Origin: Chryseobacterium sp. ERMR1:04
Lineage (GTDB): Bacteria > Bacteroidota > Bacteroidia > Flavobacteriales > Weeksellaceae
Direction: 5' to 3'
Assembly (NCBI RefSeq): GCF_001297705.1
Contig: NZ_LIRF01000009.1
Location: 1-64,000, forward strand
Length of the DNA stretch: 64,000 bases
Below the pieces are notes generated by a model. The model was not told the DNA's origin, made no database searches, and worked only from the letters and a program-made list of their open reading frames with translations. The translations under genes and the position numbers were made by a program. Below, piece after piece: positions 37,863 to 45,321 of the stretch (its first letter is position 1; each line of letters begins with the position of its first letter).

Positions 37863-38825
37863 ATGAAAAACTTATTTTTAATTCTCTTCATTTCGATGAC
37901 TCAATTTCTGTTTGCAGAAAATGAACCGTATATCAAAATTACCGTTGCTAAAGACGGAAGCGGAGATTTCACATCCATTCAGAAAGCAATAAATTCAGTA
38001 AGAGATTTAGGCCCTGCGGAAGCTTTAATTTTTATTAAATCAGGAACATATCATGAGAAGATTGTTATTCCCACTTCAAAACATAAAATCACGTTAGAAG
38101 GTGAAAATAAAGACAATACAATGATCATCAACAATGATTTTTCGGGAAAACCAGATTCGTTCAATGAAAAAATGACAACCTTCAATTCTTATACTGTATT
38201 GGTGATGGCTGATGATATTAAAATCAGTAATCTGACTATTCAAAACAGTTCATGCAATGAAGGGCAAGCTGTTTCTCTTCATGTGGAAGGTGACCGTTTT
38301 ATTATTAAAAATTCTACTATTTTAGGTTGTCAGGACACCCTATATTCTGCAACGAATCATAGCAGACAATATTTCGAGAATTGTTATATCGAAGGAACGA
38401 CAGATTTTATTTTCGGACAGGCAACCGTAGTTTTTAAAAACTGTACGATTAAAAGTTTAGCCGATTCTTACATCACTGCTGCTGCCACAGAAGCCGACAA
38501 ACCATATGGTTTTGTTTTTATTGATTGTAAATTAATCGCGAAAGAAGGCATTACAAAAGTTTATTTAGGAAGGCCTTGGCGACCTTACGCTAAAACAGTT
38601 TTCATCAATACCGAAATGGGAAAACATATCATCCCTGAAGGCTGGAATCCCTGGAGAGGAGACAAAATGTTTCCTGATAAAGAAAAAACCGCTTACTATG
38701 CAGAATTCGGAAGCAAAGGTGAAGGAGGAAATATAGCAAAGCGTGTAAGCTGGTCACATCAATTAACAAAAAAGGATTTGAAAAAATATACATTAGAAAA
38801 AATATTTAATGGCTGGAACCCTTAA
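37863..38825 (+). CDS. Pectin methylesterase, CE8 family (second copy)
   Basis: A 320-residue exported pectinesterase with signal peptide MKNLFLILFISMTQFLFA. Motifs match the first copy: SGTYHEKIVIPTSK, GQAVSLHVEGDRFIIKNSTILGCQDTLY, NCYIEGTTDFIFGQATVVFKNC and YLGRPWRPYAKTVFI, so both catalytic Asp and the Arg are present. It differs in loop lengths and in the C-terminal GWNPWRGDKMFPDKEKTAYYAEF. Two copies in one locus suggest different preferences (for example block-wise versus random, or polymer versus oligomer), which the sequence cannot decide. Confidence 0.93.
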   Translation: MKNLFLILFISMTQFLFAENEPYIKITVAKDGSGDFTSIQKAINSVRDLGPAEALIFIKSGTYHEKIVIPTSKHKITLEGENKDNTMIINNDFSGKPDSFNEKMTTFNSYTVLVMADDIKISNLTIQNSSCNEGQAVSLHVEGDRFIIKNSTILGCQDTLYSATNHSRQYFENCYIEGTTDFIFGQATVVFKNCTIKSLADSYITAAATEADKPYGFVFIDCKLIAKEGITKVYLGRPWRPYAKTVFINTEMGKHIIPEGWNPWRGDKMFPDKEKTAYYAEFGSKGEGGNIAKRVSWSHQLTKKDLKKYTLEKIFNGWNP

Positions 38826-38870
38826 ACATGGGTAATAAGTAATTGGTGATGAGTAATTACACCCATGTTT
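38824..38870 (+). terminator. Hairpin after second CE8 gene
   Basis: Perfect 10-bp inverted repeat AAACATGGGT/ACCCATGTTT with a 27-nt loop, overlapping the stop codon region. No long T-run follows, so termination is only possible. Confidence 0.4.
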
Positions 38871-39098
38871 AAATTGACATAGGAAAATGGAGCGTTAAAA
38901 AAATTAATTCTGTGAACGTTAAAAAAATTCTACTGTTTGAGCGCAACACAAATATTGAACCGAAGAACAAATATCAAATTTGCGCGAGTTTTAGAATTTT
39001 TAGAGAACAGAAATAATTTTTAGCGGAAGTTTCCAAGTCTTGAACTTTTGGTGCTTTTGTTTCAAGACAAAAGAAATTTAATTAAAAAACTATTTACA
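38871..39098. other. Repeat-like gap before second CE12 gene
   Basis: No gene. It contains paired acgttaaaaaaat/gcgttaaaaaaat phrases and, at 39,058-39,075, TTTCAAGACAAAAGAAA, the inverse of the sequence found right after the LacI gene at about 9,990. The frame start at 39048 lies in this repeat and is rejected. Confidence 0.45.
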
Positions 39099-39836
39099 AT
39101 GAATAAAAAACTTGCATTACTATTTCTACTCTTATCCATAATAACATTTGCACAACAAAAACCAACCCTATTCCTTATTGGAGATTCCACAATGGCGAAT
39201 AAGGAAAATCCGGATAAAAACCCGGAACATGGTTGGGGACAGATGCTTCCGCCATTAATGACGTCAGGAATTGAAATTCAGAATCATGCAACCAATGGAA
39301 GAAGTTCAAAAAGCTTCAGAACAGAAGGAAGATGGGATAAAGTAATGAAACAGCTTAAAAAAGGAGATTTCGTTATTATTCAATTTGGGCATAACGACCA
39401 AAAGCTGAATGATTCTGTACGTTTCACGAATCCTTATACTCAATACCGAGCGAACTTGGAAAGATATGTAAATGAAGCAAGGTCGAAAGGAGCGACTCCA
39501 ATTTTAATGTCTTCCATTGTCAGAAGAAATTTCAATGAAAATGGAGTGTTGGTAGATACCCATAAAGAATATCCTCTCGTCGTAAGAATGGTTACGAATG
39601 AGCTGAAAGTTCCTTTTGTAGATTTACAGTTATTGACAGAGCAAATGGAAATTTCTTACGATCCTGAAAATTCGAAAAAGCTACATTTGCACTATAAAAA
39701 AGGAGATACAGATTATTATCCCGAAGGAAAAGATGACGATACCCATTTATCAAAATTAGGCGCGGAATCTATTGCTAAATTGGCGGTACAATCTTTGAAA
39801 ACGTTGAAAACGGGCTTGGAGAAGTATATTAAATAG
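39099..39836 (+). CDS. Rhamnogalacturonan acetylesterase-like SGNH hydrolase, CE12 (second copy)
   Basis: A 245-residue exported SGNH esterase with signal peptide MNKKLALLFLLLSIITFAQQ, which fixes the start at 39099. SGNH blocks are TLFLIGDSTMANKE (Ser), NHATNGRSSKSFRTEGRW (Gly), VIIQFGHNDQKLN (Asn) and DDDTHLSKLGAESIA (Asp-x-x-His). It is shorter than the first copy and lacks its lipobox, so one paralogue may be membrane-anchored and the other soluble. It is probably active on acetylated rhamnogalacturonan, as inferred from family and context. Confidence 0.9.
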   Translation: MNKKLALLFLLLSIITFAQQKPTLFLIGDSTMANKENPDKNPEHGWGQMLPPLMTSGIEIQNHATNGRSSKSFRTEGRWDKVMKQLKKGDFVIIQFGHNDQKLNDSVRFTNPYTQYRANLERYVNEARSKGATPILMSSIVRRNFNENGVLVDTHKEYPLVVRMVTNELKVPFVDLQLLTEQMEISYDPENSKKLHLHYKKGDTDYYPEGKDDDTHLSKLGAESIAKLAVQSLKTLKTGLEKYIK

Positions 39837-39837
39837 T

Positions 39838-40004
39838 TTTAAACGCAAAGACTCAAGGCATTCTTGAGTTTGTAAATATTCTTTAAGGCGCAAAGATTTT
39901 ATCTGCGATAAAATTTCACACTGAATAACTGAAAATCTTTGATTTTCTTGCGCCCTAAAACAGAATTAAAATTAAAAACTTTTGCGCCATTGCGAATAAC
40001 CAAC
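39838..40004. repeat. Palindromic repeat B, copy 3
   Basis: About 167 bp, same orientation as copy 1, with AAGGCGCAAAGATTTTATC, CTTGCGCCCTAAAAC and terminal GCGAATAACCAAC. It begins 2 nt after the CE12 stop codon and ends 17 nt before kdgF. Confidence 0.75.
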
Positions 40005-40020
40005 AATAAAACATAGAAAA

Positions 40021-40362
40021 ATGGAATTCAAAAAAGAACCCTTCTTTGACGGAAATTCTGAATGGGAAGATTTAGGAAATGGAGTTTGCAGACAATTTGT
40101 AGGATACAATTCTCAGGTTATGATGGTCATCGTAAAATTTGAGAAAGATGCGATTGGAACGTTGCATCAGCATTTTCATTCTCAAATTACGTATGTTGCT
40201 TCAGGAAAGTTTGAAGTAACCGTTAATGAGGAAGTGAAAATACTACAGAAAGGGGACGGGTTTTTCGCTCAGCCCAATATTTTTCATGGTGTGAAATGCT
40301 TAGAAGAAGGACAATTAATTTATGCATTCACCCCATTTAGAGAAGATTTCCTTACTCCATAA
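40021..40362 (+). CDS. kdgF: KdgF-like cupin, unsaturated uronate linearisation
   Basis: A 113-residue single-domain cupin. KdgF proteins convert the cyclic unsaturated uronate (5-keto-4-deoxyuronate precursor) released by lyases and GH88/GH105 enzymes into linear DKI, feeding KduI. The cupin metal site is visible in GTLHQHFHSQITYVASGKFEVTV (His-x-His plus Gln) and the second motif GDGFFAQPNIFHGVKCLEEG (His). There is no signal peptide, so it acts in the cytoplasm. The placement among exported pectinases, with kduI/kduD in the same locus, supports the assignment. It has repeat B on one side and repeat C on the other. Confidence 0.85.
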   Translation: MEFKKEPFFDGNSEWEDLGNGVCRQFVGYNSQVMMVIVKFEKDAIGTLHQHFHSQITYVASGKFEVTVNEEVKILQKGDGFFAQPNIFHGVKCLEEGQLIYAFTPFREDFLTP

Positions 40363-40408
40363 TACGTTGGAAGAATAAACAATACACTAAATCTCTTTAT
40401 ATACATTG

Positions 40409-40472
40409 CTCTCCCGCAGGTTTTACAAATTAGTCAGATGTATTCTGTAAGATTGGTAAAATCTGCGGGAAT
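40409..40472. repeat. Palindromic repeat C, copy 3 (diverged)
   Basis: Arms CTCCCGCAGGTTTTACAAAT and GTAAAATCTGCGGGA. Compensatory changes relative to copies 1 and 2 keep the pairing. Confidence 0.55.
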
Positions 40473-40521
40473 TTTATATGCAAGCAACGATTATTCATCA
40501 TTTTTAACACTACAACAAAAT

Positions 40522-40533
40522 GCAACCGATTGA
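40522..40533 (+). promoter_or_regulatory. Variant LacI-type operator before PL1 lyase
   Basis: GCAACCGATTGA, two mismatches from GCAATCGATTGC, 114 nt upstream of the pectate lyase start. It is weaker than the other sites but in a fitting position. Confidence 0.45.
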
Positions 40534-40647
40534 ATTAATAAAATAAACAACATTATAATTATATAAATATTGATACGTTAAAATATAAAACAATTAATTA
40601 TACATTTAATAATTTCACAACTCACCAAATCACAAAAATATTAAACT

Positions 40648-41760
40648 ATGAAAACAAAAATCAAAGTTGCTTTATTGACGGTAACTTTAAGTTCAACTTT
40701 TGCCCTAATTGGTTGCGGACAAGACGACATCAAAAGTGAATTGAAAGAAAGCCCCAACACCATGAATCTAGGCGCATTAGAAACCAATGCCATTATTCCT
40801 CTCGCCAATTGCGTAGCTCCGGGATGGGCTTCACAAAATGGGGGAACTACAGGAGGTGGAACCGCTGCCGAAACTACAGTGACAACCTATGCACAATTAA
40901 AAGCTGCCCTAGAAAATACAGCGGTTAAAGTTGTGAAAATAACAGGAACCATTACGATTACCACGCGTTTATCGCTTCAGGATCAAACCGGAAAGACAGT
41001 TTATGGCGCAAGTGGTGCCAAATTGGTTTCTACGGACCAGACTGCAAGTGGCTCAGGAATTATCAACATTAAAAGATGTGACAATATCATCATCAGAAAC
41101 CTCATCTTTGAAGGCCCGGGAGCTTATGATACAGACGGTTGGGACAATGCTATTTTAGATGATTGTAGAAATGTATGGATTGATCATTGTGAGTTTAGAG
41201 ACGGTGTAGACGGAAACTTTGACATCAAAAATAAATCTGACTTTGTTACGGTTTCGTATACTAAATTCCATTATTTGAAAACACCAAAACCAGGAGGTTC
41301 AGGAGGAACAGACGATCACAGATTTTCGAATCTTATCGGATCAAGCGATGGAGCTACTGCCGATGCAGGAAAACTGAATGTAACGTTTGTTCGTTGCTGG
41401 TGGGCACCTGGGTGTAAAGAGCGTATGCCAAGAGTGAGATTTGGAAAAATACATATCATCAACAGCTATTTCAACAGTTCAGCGAGCAATAAATGTATTG
41501 CAGCTGGAGTTCAGGCAAATATTCTTGTGGACAGAAATGTTTTTGAAAACGTAAAAGAACCTATTAATTTAATGAGCGGATTTACTGCAGTTACTCAAAC
41601 CGGAAGCATCTTTACCAACATAACAGGAAACACAGCCGGAAGCGGAACGGCATTTACACCGCCTTATTCAATTCCTGCTTTATCAGCTGCGGACGTAAAA
41701 GCTGATGTTACCGCCAATGCAGGTGCTACTTTAGGAGGCAATATTTGCAATACATTATAA
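40648..41760 (+). CDS. Pectate lyase, PL1 family (second copy, lipoprotein)
   Basis: A 370-residue PL1 lyase with a lipoprotein signal (ALLTVTLSSTFALIGCGQD), so likely anchored at the outer membrane or cell surface. The mature domain begins CVAPGWASQNGGTTGGG. Family motifs are AKLVSTDQTASGSGIINIKRCDNIIIRNLIFEGP, WIDHCEFRDGVDGNFDIKNKSDFVTVSYTKFHY (calcium ligands) and KERMPRVRFGKIHIINSYF with the catalytic RxPxxR arginine. It differs from the PL1 at 28149 in lacking the C-terminal calcium repeat. A variant operator at 40522-40533 and a strong terminator at 41783-41813 suggest a monocistronic, regulon-controlled gene. Confidence 0.93.
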   Translation: MKTKIKVALLTVTLSSTFALIGCGQDDIKSELKESPNTMNLGALETNAIIPLANCVAPGWASQNGGTTGGGTAAETTVTTYAQLKAALENTAVKVVKITGTITITTRLSLQDQTGKTVYGASGAKLVSTDQTASGSGIINIKRCDNIIIRNLIFEGPGAYDTDGWDNAILDDCRNVWIDHCEFRDGVDGNFDIKNKSDFVTVSYTKFHYLKTPKPGGSGGTDDHRFSNLIGSSDGATADAGKLNVTFVRCWWAPGCKERMPRVRFGKIHIINSYFNSSASNKCIAAGVQANILVDRNVFENVKEPINLMSGFTAVTQTGSIFTNITGNTAGSGTAFTPPYSIPALSAADVKADVTANAGATLGGNICNTL

Positions 41761-41782
41761 GTTAAAATTAAAATTGTAGACG

Positions 41783-41813
41783 AAAATGACTGAGTGTAAT
41801 GCTCAGTCATTTT
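41783..41813 (+). terminator. Terminator after PL1 lyase
   Basis: Perfect 12-bp stem AAAATGACTGAG/CTCAGTCATTTT with a 7-nt loop, 22 nt after the stop codon. Confidence 0.85.
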
Positions 41814-42258
41814 CTATTTACATTAATTTTCATGTTTTATTTAGGAGCTTTTTCCCGCTTTCCATTGCAATCTTTTTTTTCAAAAAAGGATTTTCATTAT
41901 AATCGGGGCTAGGGTTGAAGTCGTATTTTCAACCTATGCATTTCAACACCTATTTTGTCATCCTGAAAGGATCTAAGCATAGTATTAGAAATCTATTTAG
42001 GTTCATTATGAGAAGTATAGCTAGTCTCTGCTGAGCCTGTCAAAGTAAAGCAATCTTTTTTTGCTATCTTTTAAGATGGTATTTCAATCGTTGAGATCCT
42101 TCCAGGATGACAAACTTTGTGGATAACTGTGATGCTTACTATTATATATTGAGATTGCTTCGTCGCTCCGCTCCTCGCAATGACACCAAAAATACGACAA
42201 CTCCACGACCCTAAAACCCTCTCACTCTCAAACCCTAAAACTCTCCAAGTCTTCAGCC
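41814..42258. repeat. Dispersed intergenic repeats between convergent lyase genes
   Basis: Gene-free. It contains a large inverted arrangement, tttgtcatcctgaaaggatct (about 41,956-41,976) and gagatccttccaggatgacaaa (about 42,093-42,115), and cgctccgctcctcgcaatgaca near 42,163-42,184. The same phrases recur at 2,105-2,125 and 2,355-2,375. Short ORFs here are artefacts of the repeats. Confidence 0.55.
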
Positions 42259-43278
42259 CTAAAACATCACATTATTCTTCTGCGCCCATTTCGGGTATTC
42301 TTTATCAACCAGTTTTTCAGGGCTATCACCAAACCAGCTGTACCCGTTTCTCCTTTCTTCGGAAACATCGTTATAATTATATTTTACACTTCCGTCACGA
42401 TCTCCGAACAACGGTTTATTGTTATGGATATCATAAAATCTAGCCCAAATGATAGAATTTTTATCTTCAGCCAAAATCCTAACCGCTTTCCCGTTTTGTT
42501 TGGTTACGTTATAACTGTACCCTTCAATTTTATTCATCTTAAACCAGTTTATTGCAGATTTAATTGATTTTTGAATTTCCGGAGTGGCAGGTTGCATCAT
42601 TAAAAATTTTACAACATTGACCGATTCTCCAGTCGCCAAAGAAATAGGTTCAAAAGCTCGGGCTTTATCGGGCTGCATTGTGATTTCATTATATTGATCT
42701 CCCCAAATTGACGGAGTTCCTTTTTGCAACACCTGCGTTTTTAAAATACAGTCAATTCCTTTTTGAACAGCAGCCTTCGATTTTTCTTTTACCTTAGAAT
42801 CCACAACATCAAAATCATTTTTACCTTCCGCCACATTATACAAAACCGTTAAAGCATTGATCATCGCGTTGTCATTATACGTAATCTGCTTTCTGTATAA
42901 TCCTGTATTCGGATAATATTGAGGAAATCCACCATTTTGATACTGCATCGAAAGAAGATAGTTAATTCCTTTTTCTGCTGACTTGAGGTATTCGGGATTG
43001 TTTGTTGTTTTATATGACTTAATCAATGCATTGATCTCTCTGGAAGTTGCATTATTGTCAATCGTAGCGTGATCATCTCCCGTCGCTTTAATCTTCTTTA
43101 AAAGATTTTTATCGATGGGTAAATTATAGTTCACCACAGATTTATCGTTGAGTTGTTTTCCCCAACCGCCATTTGGAAGTTGATACAGCAACATTTTTTC
43201 GGCTAAGGTATCTTTTATCTGGGCTGAATAATGTACAGCCGCTAATCCAAGAATTAAGGTACAGATTTTTACATTCAT
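42259..43278 (-). CDS. pelA: Pectate lyase, PL10 family (PelA)
   Basis: A 339-residue exported lyase of (alpha/alpha)3-toroid fold. It has a signal peptide MNVKICTLILGLAAVHYSAQ. PL10 landmarks are the N-terminal LPNGGWGKQ, the DNNATSREINALI stretch with the calcium-ligand Asp, QYQNGGFPQYYPN, the Arg-containing LYRKQITYNDNAMINALTVL and SIWGDQYNEITMQPDKARAFEPISL. It degrades polygalacturonate. It is cotranscribed with, and 6 nt downstream of, the second DUF4861 gene. The pair points the opposite way to the main enzyme series. Confidence 0.92.
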   Translation of the reverse strand: MNVKICTLILGLAAVHYSAQIKDTLAEKMLLYQLPNGGWGKQLNDKSVVNYNLPIDKNLLKKIKATGDDHATIDNNATSREINALIKSYKTTNNPEYLKSAEKGINYLLSMQYQNGGFPQYYPNTGLYRKQITYNDNAMINALTVLYNVAEGKNDFDVVDSKVKEKSKAAVQKGIDCILKTQVLQKGTPSIWGDQYNEITMQPDKARAFEPISLATGESVNVVKFLMMQPATPEIQKSIKSAINWFKMNKIEGYSYNVTKQNGKAVRILAEDKNSIIWARFYDIHNNKPLFGDRDGSVKYNYNDVSEERRNGYSWFGDSPEKLVDKEYPKWAQKNNVMF

Positions 43279-43284
43279 TTTTAT

Positions 43285-44487
43285 TTATTTAATCTTAATC
43301 AATAAAGGATTAGCAATGATCTTAGATTGTTTCTGCAACAGCGCTTCCCAATCTTTTTGTGTTTGAACCTGTCCGCTTTTTTGCCATGCAAATCCTGCGT
43401 AATACACGAGTTTTCGCTGAGGTTTGGTAACTACCAACAGATTACTCTGATCCGGAGTTTTAGACGTAAAGGCAATAGATTTTTCAACAATTTTAGGATC
43501 AACAACAATTCCTTCGCCTACAAAAGCATCATCAATTTTCTCCCAATGAAGGTAATATCCGCTTTTATCATTCAGTTTTGCTTCGCCTTCATTTTTATGT
43601 AATGTCACTCCGATGGTATAATTGGGAACTTGTTTTTCAGCCTCAAAAGTAGATTCAAACTTTGAGAAATTAGAACCCAGATCTAAAGAAATACGTTTGG
43701 TTTCTTTGATTCCATATTCACTCCATGGATTATAAGTTAATTCAAAAACCGTTCTTAACGGCCCTGTTGCAATGGTTTTGGAAGTCACAAAATTCTGAGA
43801 AACCTGAAGACTGTCGTTTTTCCAAATTCCTGTCCCTCCCGTTCCACGGCTGTCTCCCACATGATAAGGATCGTATCCCTCTCCTCTTGTATCTTTATGG
43901 TAATACATCGGATCCGTCATATATCCTTTATACCATTTATTGATGATGGGTTGATCTGTTCTTTTTAACCAAATATCAACACCACTGGAAAGTGTACTTC
44001 CATTAACGCCTGCTAACGCTTCCTTCTGCCCTTTTGGTCCGTATACCCGGAAAGCTATTTTATCATTTTCCCACGCATAATCGTCTACACGTTCCGGAAC
44101 CAATCTTGAATAAGTGGTTAATTTACTTTCAGGAACGGGAGTTTTAGCATCTGCAACAATCGTATAAGAATTGGTTTTATTGCCTTCAATATTGGCTTGA
44201 AACAATAATTCGTCACTTTTGCCATCTCCATCATTATCGATCCATTGGATAGGAAGATATTTGTTCCCGTTATCTTTGATTCTAAGATCAGATTCTTTGT
44301 TTTTGTTTAAAAAAGATTGTAGGTTTGAAACAGGAATTGAAACGACTTCCGTTCTAGGAAAATCCAATGTATTTTTAATCTGAATGGAGTTTTGTGCTTG
44401 TAAAGAATTCGCACCAATGCAACCGATTGCACTCATCAATCCAAAAAGAGAAATTTTATTCATAAACATATTGAGTTGTTTCTCCAA
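43285..44487 (-). CDS. Exported DUF4861 family protein (second copy)
   Basis: A 400-residue exported protein: signal peptide within MNKISLFGLMSAIGCIGANSLQAQ (start may be at 44487, 44469 or 44463). Full-length DUF4861 features are NTLDFPRTEVVSIP, WIDNDGDGKSDELLFQANI (a calcium-loop-like DNDGDGKSDE), RLVPERVDDYAWENDKIAFRVYGP and YYHKDTRGEGYDPYHVGDSRGTGGTGIW. No activity is established for the family as far as I know. It is directly upstream of the PL10 lyase, and a smaller relative sits in the main series, so a role in pectin turnover is strongly suggested by context. GCAACCGATTGC, close to the LacI operator, lies inside its signal-peptide codons. Confidence 0.82.
   Translation of the reverse strand: MEKQLNMFMNKISLFGLMSAIGCIGANSLQAQNSIQIKNTLDFPRTEVVSIPVSNLQSFLNKNKESDLRIKDNGNKYLPIQWIDNDGDGKSDELLFQANIEGNKTNSYTIVADAKTPVPESKLTTYSRLVPERVDDYAWENDKIAFRVYGPKGQKEALAGVNGSTLSSGVDIWLKRTDQPIINKWYKGYMTDPMYYHKDTRGEGYDPYHVGDSRGTGGTGIWKNDSLQVSQNFVTSKTIATGPLRTVFELTYNPWSEYGIKETKRISLDLGSNFSKFESTFEAEKQVPNYTIGVTLHKNEGEAKLNDKSGYYLHWEKIDDAFVGEGIVVDPKIVEKSIAFTSKTPDQSNLLVVTKPQRKLVYYAGFAWQKSGQVQTQKDWEALLQKQSKIIANPLLIKIK
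44419..44430 (-). promoter_or_regulatory. Possible intragenic LacI-type operator
   Basis: GCAACCGATTGC, one mismatch from the perfect palindrome, but inside the codons for SAIGCI of the DUF4861 signal peptide. It may be coincidental. Confidence 0.25.
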
Positions 44488-44516
44488 AATTAGAAAATAT
44501 TTTCAGTTTTGCATAA

Positions 44517-44543
44517 AAAATCCTTATCAAGGATAAGGATTTA
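44517..44543 (-). terminator. Terminator after HD-domain gene
   Basis: On the minus strand, perfect stem AAATCCTTAT/ATAAGGATTT with 5-nt loop, followed by a T-run. It lies about 60 nt after the HD gene stop. Confidence 0.8.
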
Positions 44544-44601
44544 ACACTATTTTAGGAAAAATAATGCGCGTAAAATTTAATGAGTATTTTTTTAACCTCA
44601 A

Positions 44602-45252
44602 CTATTCACTCCAAGGCGAATGAAGAATACAATCACAAAAGTTTTTTCTTTCGAAATTAGGAATCATAAAGGCGCAGACATCTGCCTTGATATTCCCGAA
44701 AGTAGTTTCTGTTTTGTTTTTAAAACCATCAAAAAAGGTTGGAATTATTTTATTCTTAAAGTCATTTCTAGGAAAAGCTTCGATAATTTCATTTCTGTTT
44801 TTTTCACTTAAATGTTCATATCCCTCTCCCATCACATCCAATCCAACTCCGGAATACATCAAAGCTACTTCGTTTTCTTTATGTTCTGCAATTCCGATTG
44901 TCGTATGAAGGGCAATTGTATCCCACACCAACTGTAATTTTTCTTTCGGGATTCCGTGGCTCTTCAGAAAATCTCTTGCTGCATTGGCTCCATCCACTTC
45001 AAATCTTAAATCTGAACTGCTGTAATGCGGAACCAATCCTAAATCATGAAATACAGAACTTACATATAACAGCTCTTCATCATATTCAAGGTTCTTTCTT
45101 TTACCATTTAGCGAAGAAAAAAGGAAAACCCGTAAAGAATGATTGTAGATAAATTCGGTACCGTGTTCTAATAATAATTCGGTGGCTTCTGTGGCAATTT
45201 TACTATCGGGAATGGTGATTCCTGCAATGCTTTGTAATCTTTGAACTGACAT
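44602..45252 (-). CDS. HD-domain hydrolase
   Basis: A 216-residue cytoplasmic protein with one HD phosphohydrolase-type domain: His in FIYNHSLRVFLFSSL, the His-Asp pair in LYVSSVFHDLGLVPHY and further His in LHTTIGIAEHKENE. The layout resembles the cyanamide-hydratase/diguanylate-related HD proteins often annotated simply as HD domain-containing. Substrate is unknown. It is monocistronic with its own terminator. Nothing links it to the pectin locus beyond adjacency. TACTTTTG on the minus strand about 30 nt upstream could be its -7 element. Confidence 0.82.
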   Translation of the reverse strand: MSVQRLQSIAGITIPDSKIATEATELLLEHGTEFIYNHSLRVFLFSSLNGKRKNLEYDEELLYVSSVFHDLGLVPHYSSSDLRFEVDGANAARDFLKSHGIPKEKLQLVWDTIALHTTIGIAEHKENEVALMYSGVGLDVMGEGYEHLSEKNRNEIIEAFPRNDFKNKIIPTFFDGFKNKTETTFGNIKADVCAFMIPNFERKNFCDCILHSPWSE

Positions 45253-45321
45253 ACTTTTTTAATTTTTATGATAACAAAAGTAGGTGCATTCAAGACTGAA
45301 AGGAATGTCAGAATCTTCACA

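Larger units (their letters stand above)
40363..40647. other. Gap before second PL1 gene
   Basis: Gene-free. It holds palindromic repeat C copy 3 and the variant operator at 40522-40533. The rest is AT-rich. Confidence 0.4.

Noticed and set aside
17854..40472. CRISPR array among the many short repeats
   Set aside because: Repeats are dispersed, palindromic and of unequal spacing; there are no regular spacers and no cas genes.
44419..44430. Firm LacI operator in the DUF4861 gene
   Set aside because: It is inside signal-peptide codons and a one-mismatch 12-mer could arise by chance in 64 kb; kept only as a low-confidence site.
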